From assembly GCA_015680685.1 (NCBI GenBank), contig MNCI01013643.1, positions 101,029-165,028 on the forward strand: 64,000 bases of DNA, read 5' to 3'. Positions 1-10,625 of this stretch are shown here, piece by piece. Position numbers and translations under genes: made by a program. The stretch is from Gnetum montanum (taxonomy: Eukaryota > Streptophyta > Gnetopsida > Gnetales > Gnetaceae). Numbering within the stretch: the stretch's first letter is position 1; every line of letters starts with the position of its first letter. Below the pieces are notes generated by a model that saw nothing but the letters and a program-made list of their open reading frames with translations, did no database searches and was not told the DNA's origin.

Positions 1-1012
1 CCTTTATGGCCCATGGTGACCCAGTTTCCCTCTTCGAAAAGCTGGTTGGCCGGGTTATTCGATCGGGGCCTGCGAAACTGACAATCTGCCTCACGATCTC
101 CCGGTTTACCACAGCACCCGCATCCGTCTGGCTGGTCTAGTCGGGGGGCCATGCCATGCATCGTAGGATCCCTAGTGTCCATGTTTTCATAGGTAATTTG
201 GAGGGATTCCTTCCCCCCTGGGAGTTCCAAGATGACCTCCCGGACGAGGTCGATCGCCGCCAGGGTTCACCAGACACAGAAGCGGGCAAAGCCCATCCGT
301 TCCAGCGACTGCGTGACCCTGTCGAAGGCGATGAACTCGCCGAAGTGCCCCGCCACCTCCTGCAAGAACTCAAGACTCTATAAGTACCACGAGATGTCGG
401 CCACCCGGATCCAGACTGGGGCATGGGTAAACAAATCGGGTTCTCTGTGGGCACCGGGGTGCCAGGGGGTCAATGCGAGACCACGGGCCCCATAGAACCA
501 AGGCTCACCGAGAAGAACAAAGTTGCGGGCCTGCAAGAAGGGGAGGACAAAGAGGAGTAGATCCTCCGAGAGGCTCTAGATAGTAACGTCCTCGATTTTC
601 CACTGCTCCTTGACCCAGCGGCATATCAGGTCAAGCCGAGGATGGCTCCTCTGGGAGATGAAGTGGCCGATGAGGCTCCGTTCCATGGTACGAATGCCTT
701 CGGTAGGGGGGTGGTTGATGCAAAGGCGCAGGGTGTTGTTGGAACAAGAATGAGCCGCAATGGTTCCTCCAGTTGCTGCTGCCGCCATGGCATCCGTCGC
801 CAGGGTCACGGTCGTGATGGGCACTGTCCCAGTGGTCACTATCACCGTAGTCGTTGCCGTGGTAGCTGCAGCCGCCGAGGTTGCCGCTGCTGTGGTTACT
901 GCTGCTGTGGTAGCTGCCGCGGTTGCTACAGCGGTTGCTGCAGCCGCCGTGGTTGCCGCTACCATGGTTGCTGCAGTCGCCGTGGTTGCCGCCGCCGTGG
1001 TTGCCGTGTGGT
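1..1012 (-). pseudogene. LINE ORF1 remnant (nucleic-acid-binding protein), left copy
   Basis: On the minus strand this reads, in broken frames, as the first ORF of a plant non-LTR retrotransposon, which would coat the element RNA. From 5' to 3' there is an Ala/Thr-rich N-terminus made of GCN and ACN codons (about 1006-750), then a DUF4283-like segment with the phrase RTMERSLIGHFIS, then a CCHC-type zinc knuckle near 110-70 (CGCCGKPGDREADC, with His replaced by Asp), then NNPANQLFEEGNWVTMG at the window edge. The same order and phrases occur in the plus-strand copy at 10626-11797. At least two frameshifts break it. The rest of the element lies left of the window. Family assignment is firm; exact ends are not. 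Confidence 0.8.
750..1006 (-). repeat. GCN/ACN trinucleotide low-complexity tract
   Basis: Imperfect three-base repeats (GCC, GCT and CCG type on the plus strand) encode the Ala/Thr-rich head of the LINE ORF1. The tract is matched by the one at 10631-10860 in the other LINE copy, so it belongs to the element and is not an independent microsatellite. Confidence 0.85.
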
Positions 1013-1163
1013 TTTTGTTCTTTTCGCCTCAGATCTTTGATTTACATGTTGGTTTGCATTTTGTGGTTTGCCTCGGATCTTTTCATACTTACTCTTAAAG
1101 TACCTTCTAGATGTTAGATTTTTTTGAAAAATTGGCTTAGATTTTCCTCAATAGCACCCCCAT
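1013..1163. other. Junction between LINE 5' end and E1 3' end
   Basis: AT-rich sequence with no coding signal. On the minus strand a purine run (AGTCATGGGGG, about 1157-1167) looks like a polypurine tract. If so, the E1 3' LTR would begin just left of it and is cut off within about 100 bp by the LINE. No LTR sequence is recognisable in what remains. Confidence 0.35.
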
Positions 1164-2890
1164 GACTAAGTTGAGCACTTTGTGATCAAATGGATTTAAA
1201 AAGCATAAAAAATTGGAGTAATAACGGTCAATTTATGGCTTGGGAAAGCCAGGAGGTTAGAGCTTAGATCAGAGAAGAAAATTTGAAAAAGCTCTCTTGG
1301 CTTAAATAGAAAATTATGAAATTTTTTCCAAACATTCACCAATATATAAAGGTTTTATGGGACCTAACATCAAGGATTCGATATCGGTGTAGGCCTGATA
1401 TCGAAGCCTTAGAAATTTCATTTTTTGTGAATGGTTGATAGGAAAAATTGATTCTTTTAGACATTTCAAAGGTTTTAGGGTTGCTTAGAGGGTTTGGATA
1501 ATGGAAATATGCATATTTGTGTTAAAAAATTATCATTGGAAGTTCATAAAGAAGGAGTCTCAGGCTATGAAAGTTCATCAGATAGGTAAGAGGGGTAATG
1601 AATTCATGTTTTTAAAATGGATAGTGTAAATGATATGGAAAGTGTTTATTGATGTTTGGAAGGTTTAAGATGATGTGGAATTGCTTGGTAGATATAAGAT
1701 ACAATAGTTATAGAAGTGGATCCCCCCCAAAGTAGGCTCTAGCTCTTAATGCCCTTGTATAACCACACCTAGAAGTGTCCTTAGGCACTTAAGAAGTTGA
1801 ATGTAATGCATACTTATTTTAGCAAAACACACATGTTAGTACCACCAAATTGGAAAAATAACACTATGTTACACAAAACCACAAGTTATGAATATTCAAA
1901 CAATGAGATGAGATGGACATAGAAAGGATTGCAGAAATCAGGATGTGAGGTGTCTTACCATAAGCATAATAAATTGTTGTGTTTTATTAGTGATTAAAGT
2001 AATCACTAGAATTTTTGTGCAAGATTCAAACTAAGTTCAAACCACATTCCAGTGACATCACATTATTTCATCTCTTGGAATTATAATCATAAGACTATCA
2101 ATGTTGCAAGGAGTATTTTCACTTGACGTATTGTCCAAGGAAGGATTTTTATTCATTACAGTTTATTTTTATTTTTTAGATTTTTGAGAAGCTGCTTACC
2201 TTCAAGCATGGGTAACATGTCTTTCTAGTGGAACCCCCTGAAATTTATTTTGTGCTCTTTTATTTTTATTTGTGTCAACCTATTTGAGGTAGCACTTATT
2301 TCACTCTTCAATTTTTTGTTAAATCTACAAGAATATAATACAACCTTAGAAACATGATAGAACTTACAATAGTAATTAAAAATAATCCAGAAATCCTCTT
2401 AATGTCACACCCTTTTCAATCTCACTTGGTTCTTTGCTTTTCTGTCCAGGCATAATGATCACAAGTTTATTCTTAGTTGTATAATGAAAAAGAATATCAT
2501 TATAGCCATGGTAAGAACTTATTATTAATGGAATGGATGGATAGATGATGTGGGCTCACTATTCAAATAATCAGTCCCTTATGACTTGATAACATAGAGA
2601 AATATTCACCTTACTAGACTACATCTTGCCTTTATTCAATGTGTCTTATTAGTATTCAAAATTATTTACAAAGGGTTTGCAACAAAGTACAAAAGAGTTG
2701 AAAAAGATGGTAAAAATTGTGAAAAGTTTAAAGAATGAAAAAAATATTAAAGAATTGAAAGAGATATCAAAGAATGTTAGAAATTTAAGAAATGAAAAGT
2801 ATCAAAGAATAAGAAAATATTAAAGAATGTGAAAAATGAAAGAAAATGAAAAAGTTAGTAAGGTACCTATAGGTTTAGATGGACATCCCC
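1164..2890 (-). other. 3' noncoding segment of E1, shared with element A
   Basis: No ORF is supported. Several stretches match 36895-38590 in element A, for example the block near 2550 containing GGGCTCACTATTCAAATAAT and the block near 1690-1850. Both ends carry the purine motif AGTCATGGGG on the minus strand (about 2890 and 1165). It also holds a pair of GATATC palindromes near 1378-1405, a module that recurs at one end of the A LTRs. It could be a long 3' UTR or an old LTR of another family. Confidence 0.5.
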
Positions 2891-3009
2891 ATGACTATTA
2901 TGAAGATTAGGTAAATGGAAGATAGAATAGGTGGAAGGCTAGTGGATATGTTGGGTATACTCCTTTGAATGTTCATAATATGATTTGACTTATTGAATAT
3001 TAACAAGGA

Positions 3010-4480
3010 TAAGCTTATGTGGGATGGATGGGTGGTGGATATGTAAGGCACTAGATGGATAAGTGACATGCACAATGTATGGTCCCTTCCAAAGTGTCTG
3101 AAATTTATCTTTATGGGGTAAATGGCTTGCATTATAATAAAGGACCTTATTACCCAGTTGTATGGTTACATTCCTTATTTGTGAATCATGCCTAAGTTTG
3201 GAATACTATTTATGGACTTCACTACCCATGAGTGCTATTAGCTGATTCTCATCTAAAACATTCAAGTTCGTTAGATGTTCTTTTTGGCGTAAACTTAAAT
3301 TAGGGTCAAATTGATTGGTAGTAGCTAAGGTGTGAAGCTCTACCTAGATTAGAAGCATTGGCAACTTGCCATAGACTAACTCATATGGGATGCACTTGAT
3401 AGGTAGTTTCCAAGATGTCCGATAGGCTCATAGAGCATCATTTAACTTTATATTCCAATATCATCTAAATCTACTAACCATCCTAGTGAGTATTCTAGCA
3501 ATTTCATGGTTAGTAACTTCAGCTTGACCATTTGCTTGGAGATGATATGGTGTTGTTAGTTTATGGGTAACCCCAAGTTGTTGCATGAGTTTCTTAAAGG
3601 TATCACTAGTGATGTGGGTTCCATTATCTGATATTAGCATTCTAGATATTTCAAATTGGTTTACCAAATGTTGTTGAAAAAACTTGGCAGCTGTTTTTGC
3701 TATGTAGTCTTTCACTATTGCTGCCTCTACCCACTTTGTGCAATAATCCATAGTCATAATAATGTATGCTTTTTCATTTAACATTGGTTGAATGGAACCC
3801 ATAAAATCAATTCCCCAAATATCAAAAGGCTCCAATGACATTATCCAGTGTTGTGGGCCTTCATATTTGGCCATAATTATTCCATCCCTTTGGTAGCATT
3901 CGTAAGATTGTGTGAACGTGTGGTCATCTCTGAATAGAGTAGGTGAAAAGTAGCTTGCCATCTATAGTTTAAGTGTCGGCATAGTGGCCACCACATGGGC
4001 CTTCATGTACATCTTATAAAGCTCTCTTTTGTTCATAATCTAGCACACACCATCTAACAAGCCCATCTACACAAATCTTGTATAGGTTGCCATTGATTTC
4101 CATGTACTATTTGGCTCTATGAAGGAATTGTGCTTATTTGTTTCTACTCTAGTCAATAGGAAGCTCTTGTGTTGTGAGATAAGTTAGGTACTCTATGGTC
4201 CATGACTTCCCTATTGAATCTATAGCCTTTACTATTTTAGTAAATAGATGCTCATCGGGAAATTGATCTGATAAAGGTTTCACTCAATTTTCTAAATCCC
4301 ATTTTAACCTTGATATATGATCAACCACTACATTTTCTATTTCTTTCTCATTAATAATTGTTATGTCAAATGCTTGGAGAATTACAAGCCACCTTATCAC
4401 TCTGGGACTAATTGTTGGCTTATTCATTTGAAATTAGATAGCACTATGGTCACCATGGATGTAGACTTTTTCTTAGCTGT
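3010..4480 (-). pseudogene. Gypsy RNase H tail and integrase (E1)
   Basis: Integrase inserts element cDNA into the genome. The best piece, 3461-3961, carries the catalytic core: FDIWGIDFMGS (first Asp), LISDNGTHI (second Asp) and ANGQAEVTN (Glu), so all three DDE residues survive. After stops the reading continues as NDALWAYRTSWK and then the C-terminal phrase KFQTLWKGPYIVHV near 3110-3050. Upstream, 4300-4480 reads as the end of a retroviral-type RNase H (VYVHGDHSAIQF, then a connection region). Several in-frame stops and shifts make it non-functional. The family call is strong. Confidence 0.85.
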
Positions 4481-4739
4481 TTCAACATATCTATTTCTAC
4501 AACACAAGTACTAATGATTTGTTCTTCTAGTTCCATGTACTTGTCAGATTGAGTTTCTTCACTTGTAATTAGCCATTAGGTGCCCTCTTATTGGGTGGTT
4601 GCTACATATAGATAATTTTCCACATATCTTTTTTCTACACATTAATTGTATGTCTTAGTCTCCTCTCATTTGATTACCAAAATTATTTGCATGTAATTGC
4701 ACCTATTATCATTATATGTGATACATGGAACTCTTCATC
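4481..4739 (-). other. Position where the RT domain of E1 is missing
   Basis: Protease-type sequence ends near 4740 and RNase H-type sequence resumes by about 4600-4480. The several hundred codons of RT expected between them are absent. Only scraps of coding similarity are visible, so a large internal deletion is inferred. Confidence 0.5.
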
Positions 4740-5270
4740 TTTATATGATTTCAGCTTCATCTTCCTTGGAAATTTCCAAGGATAGATCATGGATTCCAAG
4801 CTTAGCATCCATGGTGCTAAGCTAAGCTCTTCCCATGATAATTTGAAATTCTTCCTTGTTTTCCCCCATGTGAATAACTAGAAAGTCAATAGGATAAGAC
4901 TAACCACTAATGGTGGTAATCACATCATCCACTTGTCCAAGTGGAACTATGATTGATTGGTTTGCAAGCTCTATATGAGTGTTACTTTTCTATACTGGTG
5001 GTAGATTCTAGGCTTGATACATGTCTTGAGATATTAGATATACTCTAAACCTAGAATCCAATACAGCCTTGCATAGTTTATGTCTTATTATTTGGAGATA
5101 AATTAAGGGACTTCTTAGATTAGTTCTCTTTTTTGGAAGAGCCCTTACCTTAATCCAATGAGTTATTATGTGTGTGAGCATGACAATTATGACATTTGAA
5201 CTTGATGAAGTCAGAAGCTTACTGCATTGAGAAGGACTTGATGTAGATGAAATGAAATTAGACATGTTTC
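4740..5270 (-). pseudogene. Gypsy aspartic protease (E1)
   Basis: This region reads as the retropepsin that cuts the gag-pol polyprotein. The ORF at 5008-5265 has a basic lead-in followed by KAVLDSRFRVYLIS, at the place where plant Gypsy proteases have a D-S/T/G-G-S active-site loop. The Gly is replaced and the loop is damaged. Downstream in the same direction come phrases of the second protease lobe (ANQSIIVPLGQVDDVI near 4960-4910, IMGRA near 4830). It is inactive by inspection. It lies just 5' of the RT deletion. Confidence 0.65.
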
Positions 5271-5639
5271 CTATCTATTGAGTTTTTTTGGACTTGTTTT
5301 GAAGAATAATAGTTTCCTAGTTTGAGACCTAAATAATCATTCCCTCATGCATATTAAATATCTTTGTAGCACTTTTCTACTAGGGTTGTGATGGAAATTC
5401 TCACTACATAATAGGAGGTGGCACTGGTGGTAGAAGATTTAAGTATTGGTTAGAAGGACTAGCTATTGGTGGATGCACATATGAGTTGGGATTAGTCCTT
5501 GGTGATACTGATCTATGGTATTCTGTTGAATATTATTATGGGGTATAAACAACTATGTTCATTGGTGAGATTGGACATTGGAAATAGTATTCATAAGAAT
5601 CATATTATCGATATGGATATTGTTGCCTTAGTGGTGGCA
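5271..5639 (-). other. Degraded gag-protease linker of E1
   Basis: Low-complexity, stop-rich sequence between the gag C-terminus and the protease. No independent gene is supported. Confidence 0.4.
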
Positions 5640-7322
5640 TGGTCAATGTTTGTGGTTGTTGCCACTCCTATTGGTATTGCTCCTATGGTTGAGGGTAGGC
5701 TCCACTTGGGTAATGGATTGGCTAAAAAGGTTGCTTGATGTTACCTTGAGGATAACGAAGTCTTCTGGGTCCTTTCTTTTTGATGAAGCTTGAATTGAGT
5801 GCATATACTCTAGACTCTTGCAAGTGGACCATAACAGGACAACATCCCTTAGTATGCTCATATTGACATACCTTGCATCCTTCATCTTTCTCTAAACTAG
5901 AGTTAGTGTACCCTTCAATGGCAGGAACTTTTTCTTTATGCTTGTAACTGTTTCATCCATAATATTTCTTCTTCTTCTTTTTCTTGCCCATGTTTAGTGC
6001 TTGTTCAATTTTTTCCTCCATGATCTTTAAGGTTGTAGTGAATTTTTCATCCACAGAATCCTACAGCCTCTCTACCTTAGCTGCTATATCATGAACTAAT
6101 TTTTGAATAGGTAGAGTCTTTTGCTAAATGGCCTAGTCCAAGATTTTCTCCTCTTGTGTTTCACAGAATTGGGAATCCATCTTTTAGATTGATGGATTTC
6201 AGTTGTACTCTTCAACTAATTCTCTCTTATTGAGCTCACCTTCCTTTTTTTCTACTTGATCGATTAGTCTTTGAATGTGATGGGTGGTAATTTTTGAGAA
6301 CCTTCCTTGGATGTAAACCCAAAGGGTCTCTCTAGTTTTCCTTCACAACCCATATACAATGTATCTAAGTTGTTTCTTTGATGAAAATCCATGGCACGTG
6401 CACCTATGTAGTAATGAATAATATATATCCATTGCCACATTAATGGTCTCATGAGTCCCTTGCTTCCATCCTTGGATTTGTTTTGTTAAATTTGATACCC
6501 GTGAATAGTTTTGATACTTGTCATTAAAGATTTTGAGCATGGTACTCTAGCTTTTGATGGATTTAGGTTCTAGTGAGCTATACTAGCTCTTTGCTTCCTT
6601 CACAAGTATTCTTAGAAATAACTTCAACTTTTGCTAATCACTCTTAATGTTTGGAGAGCATAGGCATCATGAAAAGCTTGAAGGTGATGTTGTGGATCAA
6701 CATTGTAGCCACTATCAAATCTTGAATATTATTCATGTTTAGCCATTTGATTCGGCTATCCCTCATGTGCCTAGTTGGTGTGTAGACAACTTTCTAGATA
6801 TTTATCATGCTTTGGGATGCCATAAGGGACTCATCATCATGATCAGGTTTGTATGATCTATTGTAGTGGTGATCGCTTTTGTGCTCATATCTCTCTTGTT
6901 CCTCTCTTTTGTCCCTTTGTCTTCTTTATTCATGTTCCTTATCTTTTTTGTCAAAGTGTCATGAATATTGGTCATGATGATCATGAGTCATTTTTTCTCG
7001 ATCATAGTTCCAATACTTGTGTTGTCTCCTGACAGAGTCCTCCTATGATCGTGATGAGGTAGATGAGGTAGTAGGATAATGATGTTGGCTTGTTTTGCTT
7101 TCATGACTCTTGTATGATTCTTTGTAGGATTTGAGATGAACCCTTAGCCTTGAGTCCCATTTATATCTTGAGTCAATAGCCTTCCCCTTAGGTATCTTTG
7201 CTAATGTGGAATGAATTTGGACTTTGATAGGTTCCTCAAGTCTGATGATAGGTGTTTCTGAAGGCTCTTTAGGGTTCTAGTGGAGGTGTTCTAAAATTAA
7301 TGCATTAGCATCAAGCCTTTCA
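5640..7322 (-). pseudogene. Gypsy gag (E1), 5'-truncated
   Basis: This is the structural capsid and nucleocapsid gene. The minus strand gives, with many stops, a His/Asp/Arg-rich N-terminal part (about 7100-6880), a Retrotrans_gag-type core (6540-6264; WKQGTHETINVAM, YYSLLHRCTCHGFSS) and a cysteine cluster near 5885-5830 (VCQYEHTKGCCPVM) in the usual place of a zinc knuckle. The core lines up with the gag of element A (39883-40167) and of E3 (63650-63980), so these are one family. Coding similarity stops abruptly at about 7325, where base composition jumps to GC-rich LINE sequence. Confidence 0.75.
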
Positions 7323-7325
7323 AGA

Positions 7326-8188
7326 CCTCCGACGACCGTTGCTCAGTCTCCCTGGCAGCAGCAACCTCCCGCCGAAGCTGTGCCTCCCAGTGCGGGGGGG
7401 CGCTGGGGGGGGGGGCGAGNAGGATTGCGGTGGGAGCGGCGTCCCCATGAGAGAGCAGCCAGCCGCCGGGGAGTAGAGGAAGGGGAAGCAGGACGAGAAA
7501 CATGGGGAGGGGCAACGCGACGCCCCCTAGCGGGGGCAGAGGATGGGCCAGGCTCCCCCAACTCCCCCGCCCCCCTCCACAGGGCCAAGATAAGCCCCGA
7601 CCGGCGACCCCGCCGCTGGAGACGGAGGGCCTCAAGGAAGAAGCACGGCAGGTTAACCCGGGTGCCCTCCTGCAAGCACCGCAGGAAGGTGAAATGCAGC
7701 CCCTGGAGCTTGGACACGTTTCACGACTGCACAAAGAAGCGCTCAACTAAGATGGTCGCATGAGCCCATAGACGGGGGAGGGAAGTCCGAGGGACTTGAC
7801 GGGTCTGCGTTCTCGGGGAAAGGCCCTGGAAAAAGACCACCGAGTTATGGAGGCCACGGGAGGTTGGCAAGATGATCTCCCCAGTGGGCAGGATCCCCAG
7901 GTAGTTGGCCAAAGCAGCCTCTGTCAGGCGAATAACTCGGCCACGGAAGAAGGTTTGGTCACCGCGCCAGTTGGTGAAGAAGGAAATGTCAGACAGGTCA
8001 GGGTCCCCGACCAACCGCGGCAGCAGCGCGTCCCATCCATAATGGCAAACCATCCTCCACAGCTCCTCATCTGTCTGGAATTCCGCGCAGCCAGGCTCGT
8101 ACGTCGGCGTCTGCCCCATCGCGGCCACCGTCTCATACCAAGCGCGGCGCGTCTGCTGGATAAGCTGCTGGGGGGAGGGGCTAGCCAC
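7326..8188 (-). pseudogene. ORF in frame with LINE ORF2 after one TAG; plant-mobile-domain-like
   Basis: After the TAG at 8189-8191 the same frame stays open for 156 codons (8188-7721), then continues with frameshifts to about 7326. Visible features are ELWRMVCHYGWDALLPRL, FFTNWRGDQTFFRGRVI, ALANYLGILPTGEII and LPRLWAHATILVERF. After a shift comes SKLQGLHFTFLRCLQEGT, then a proline-rich stretch and a short coiled coil (AQLRREVAAARETE). The pattern resembles ORFs annotated as putative plant transposon or mobile-domain proteins, not an RNase H tail. It may be a LINE C-terminal extension or a separate gene piece joined to the LINE. Function unknown. Confidence 0.45.
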
Positions 8189-10611
8189 CTAAGAGAACAC
8201 GGTGCGGTTCCGCGCCTTCCAGGCGAGCCAAAGTAGCAGCGCCGCCCAAGAGTCACCATCAAATCGCCGTGGAGGAGGTCTTCTGCATGCGCGCCAAGTG
8301 GCGCGCATGCAGGGGCAGTCATAAAGGAAGTGGTTTAGAGTCTCCGGGGCAAGGCCACAACGCGGACACGTGGGGTCCTGCAAAATACTGCGCTGTTGTA
8401 GGAACACACGAACGGGAAGCGTGGCGGATTTGATCAGCCAAAGAAAGATTTTCACTTTTTCGGGGAGCCGCCCGCGCCAAACCGCCATCCAACCGTCTTC
8501 AAGCGGGTATTTATGGGCCAAAAGGGCACGTGGCTCGAGGTGGAGCCAGCTCTTGTCCCGCATCCACCGCACGTGCTGGCAGAGAGTCGCCCAAGGCCTC
8601 GAGACATGCGACCCAGAGAGCCAAGGCGTGTACTTCCGGTGAACGATACGGCCCCACTGACTACACTCCCCCCAAGCCCGAGTGAGCCGACAGACCAGCC
8701 GCTGCTGCCCCATCGCACACTCGTCCTCGAACATCGTGACCCCCAACCCCCCCGTCGTACGAGGATGGGCCGCACAGTGCCAATTGACAAGGTGGATTTT
8801 GCTCCCCCCTTTGCCCCCCTCCACAAGAAACCACGAATCCGGGTGTTGATCTGATGAATGATGGCCGCGGGGGGCACGGTGACCGCCGCCACAAAGCGCG
8901 TGGTGGCCGCAAGGATCCCAGTGGCCACGAGGAGGCGGCCTTTGCGCGTGAGGAAACGGTTGGCCCAATGATTGATGCGGTGTTCAAGCTTGGCCAGGAG
9001 GGGGGTCCAAGAATTGGTCTGCCCCCATTGGAATAGCGGGATGCCCAGGTAAGTGTCGGTGTGCTTCCCCGGTTGCACATCTAGAGTTTGGGTCACCCGG
9101 AGCTGCACCTGCGGGTCCACATTAATGAAGTGTGCCGCCGACTTGGTGCGGTTGATTTCCAGGCCTAACTCGGCGGCCAATCGGGACAGAGTCAGGTTGA
9201 TACACTGGGCCTGCGGGACTGCCGCCCGGCAAAGAAGCATGGTGTCGTCTGCGTAGTGCTCAACGCGGTAAGCCACCCCCGCAATGTCAAGGCCCTCCAC
9301 CCCCGAGGCGCGACAATAAGACTGCATGAGGTCCATGGAGATGATGAAAAGAAAAGGAGACAAGGGGTCACCCTGCCGAAGGCCTCGACCAGGGGAGGAG
9401 AACCCCCAGAGCCGCCCCCCCACGTCAAAGGAGAACCCGGCGGAGGACTGGAGATGCACACATAGCCGGATAAAGCTAGGGTCGAAACCTTTCCTATGCA
9501 TGATACCACGAAGCGCCGCCCAACTAAGCGTGTCATATTCCTTTGCGATATCCAGCTTGAGACAAAGTCCCAGAAACCCCGTGGTGCGGAGGGAGTGAAT
9601 GACCTCCTGCATAAGAAGAACCTGGTCCTGGAGGATCCTACCCTGGACGAAACCTGCCTGATTGTGGCCAACCAACCTAGGCAGGAGGGGGCCAAGGCGG
9701 TTAACCAGGAGTTTGGAGAAGATGCGGATGAGGACATTGCACACACCAATAGGGCGAAAGTGCTCTGGGCGGTGTGCATTCAGCTGCTTGGGGATGCAGA
9801 TGATGCGGGAGCAATCGAGCTCGCGCTGCACCTGCCGTCTAGCCAGCATGACGTTAAAAGCATCCAGGAGATTGGGGCCCACAATGTCCAAATAAGCTTT
9901 GAAGAACTTCAGGGACCAACCGTCCGGGCTCGGCGCTTTACCGCCGGGCATGTTGTTGATGGTGGTGGTCAATTCGGTCATGGAGAAGGGAGCCAGAAGG
10001 CGCAGATTGTTTGCGGCCGTGAGCACCCTCGCCACAGGGACCGAGATGGGCCGGGTGGCACGCTTGGCCCAAATGCGCCCCCAGTAACCACAGAGCTCAG
10101 CCGCGATCCCCCGCGGATCAGTAACCACCACCCCAGCCTGGGAACGGAGGCTGCGAATGCGGGTATCACCCCAGGTCTTGGCAATAGCGAAGAAGAACTT
10201 TGTATGCCGGTCCCCCTCGCGGAGCCACCTAACCCGAGACCGCTGCTGCCAATAGAGCTCCTCCTCGCTGTCGAGACTCTGGAGTTGGCGAAGGAGGCGC
10301 ATCTCTTCCGTGTGCAGGTCCTCCCCATTCTCTTGCCGTGCCTGGATGCGTCTGAGCTGCGCCCGAACCAGCTTGTGGCTCGCTCGAAACGAAAAATTCT
10401 CCCCCACCGGGAGAGCCCGGATGGCCCACTTGAGCCAATGAAGGGCCTCTTTGAGGAAGGTCCGGGGGTCCACCCGAGCCAGACGGTAGTCGGCCCAGAC
10501 ATCTTCCACCAGCGGGCGAAGCCACGACTTGGCCAACCACGAAGGTTCGAACCGAAAGGGGCAATGGGGATTCAAAGCACACCCCTTGGACCAACCAATA
10601 TATCCTTGCGA
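8189..10611 (-). pseudogene. LINE ORF2: reverse transcriptase and zf-RVT
   Basis: This is the reverse transcriptase of a plant LINE, copying element RNA at the nicked target. The main reading frame spans 10575-8452. A linker follows the lost endonuclease, with RVRWLREGDRHTKFFF. Then come RT motifs NNMPGGKAPSPDGWS, FRPIGVCNV and QAGFVQGR, a polymerase Asp segment (LKLDIAKEYDTLSW), GLRQGDPLSPFLF and the catalytic box HYADDTMLL, which is intact. A frameshift near 8750 moves the end to 8968-8189, which holds a zf-RVT domain (VKIFLWLIKSATLPVR, CPRCGLAPETLNHFLYDC) and stops after WKARNRTVFS. The endonuclease part of the same ORF lies inverted at 12322-13003. Confidence 0.9.
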
Positions 10612-10625
10612 TCACTTACATCCTA

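Larger units (their letters stand above)
1164..7325 (-). mobile_element. E1: degraded Gypsy LTR retrotransposon (internal region)
   Basis: Read on the minus strand the order is gag (7322-5640), protease (5270-4740), RNase H tail and integrase (4480-3010), then a long 3' noncoding segment. This is the order of plant Gypsy elements. Its gag matches those of elements A and E3. Most of the RT domain is missing between protease and the RNase H tail. The 5' leader is disrupted by the LINE at 7325-13003. The 5' LTR seems to be the split LTR at 13053-13089 and 60733-61403, which places E1 as the oldest layer in the window. Every coding part has stops or frameshifts. Confidence 0.75.

Noticed and set aside
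137-1117. Several long plus- and minus-strand ORFs in the GC-rich left end
   Set aside because: They are frame shadows of the LINE ORF1 and its GCN repeat; only the minus-strand ORF1 phrases match the other LINE copy.
1164-2890. Calling the E1 3' segment an LTR
   Set aside because: It has a relative at 36895-38590 and purine tracts at its ends, but no TG...CA termini or target duplication could be set, and in A it is internal. Left as a shared noncoding segment.
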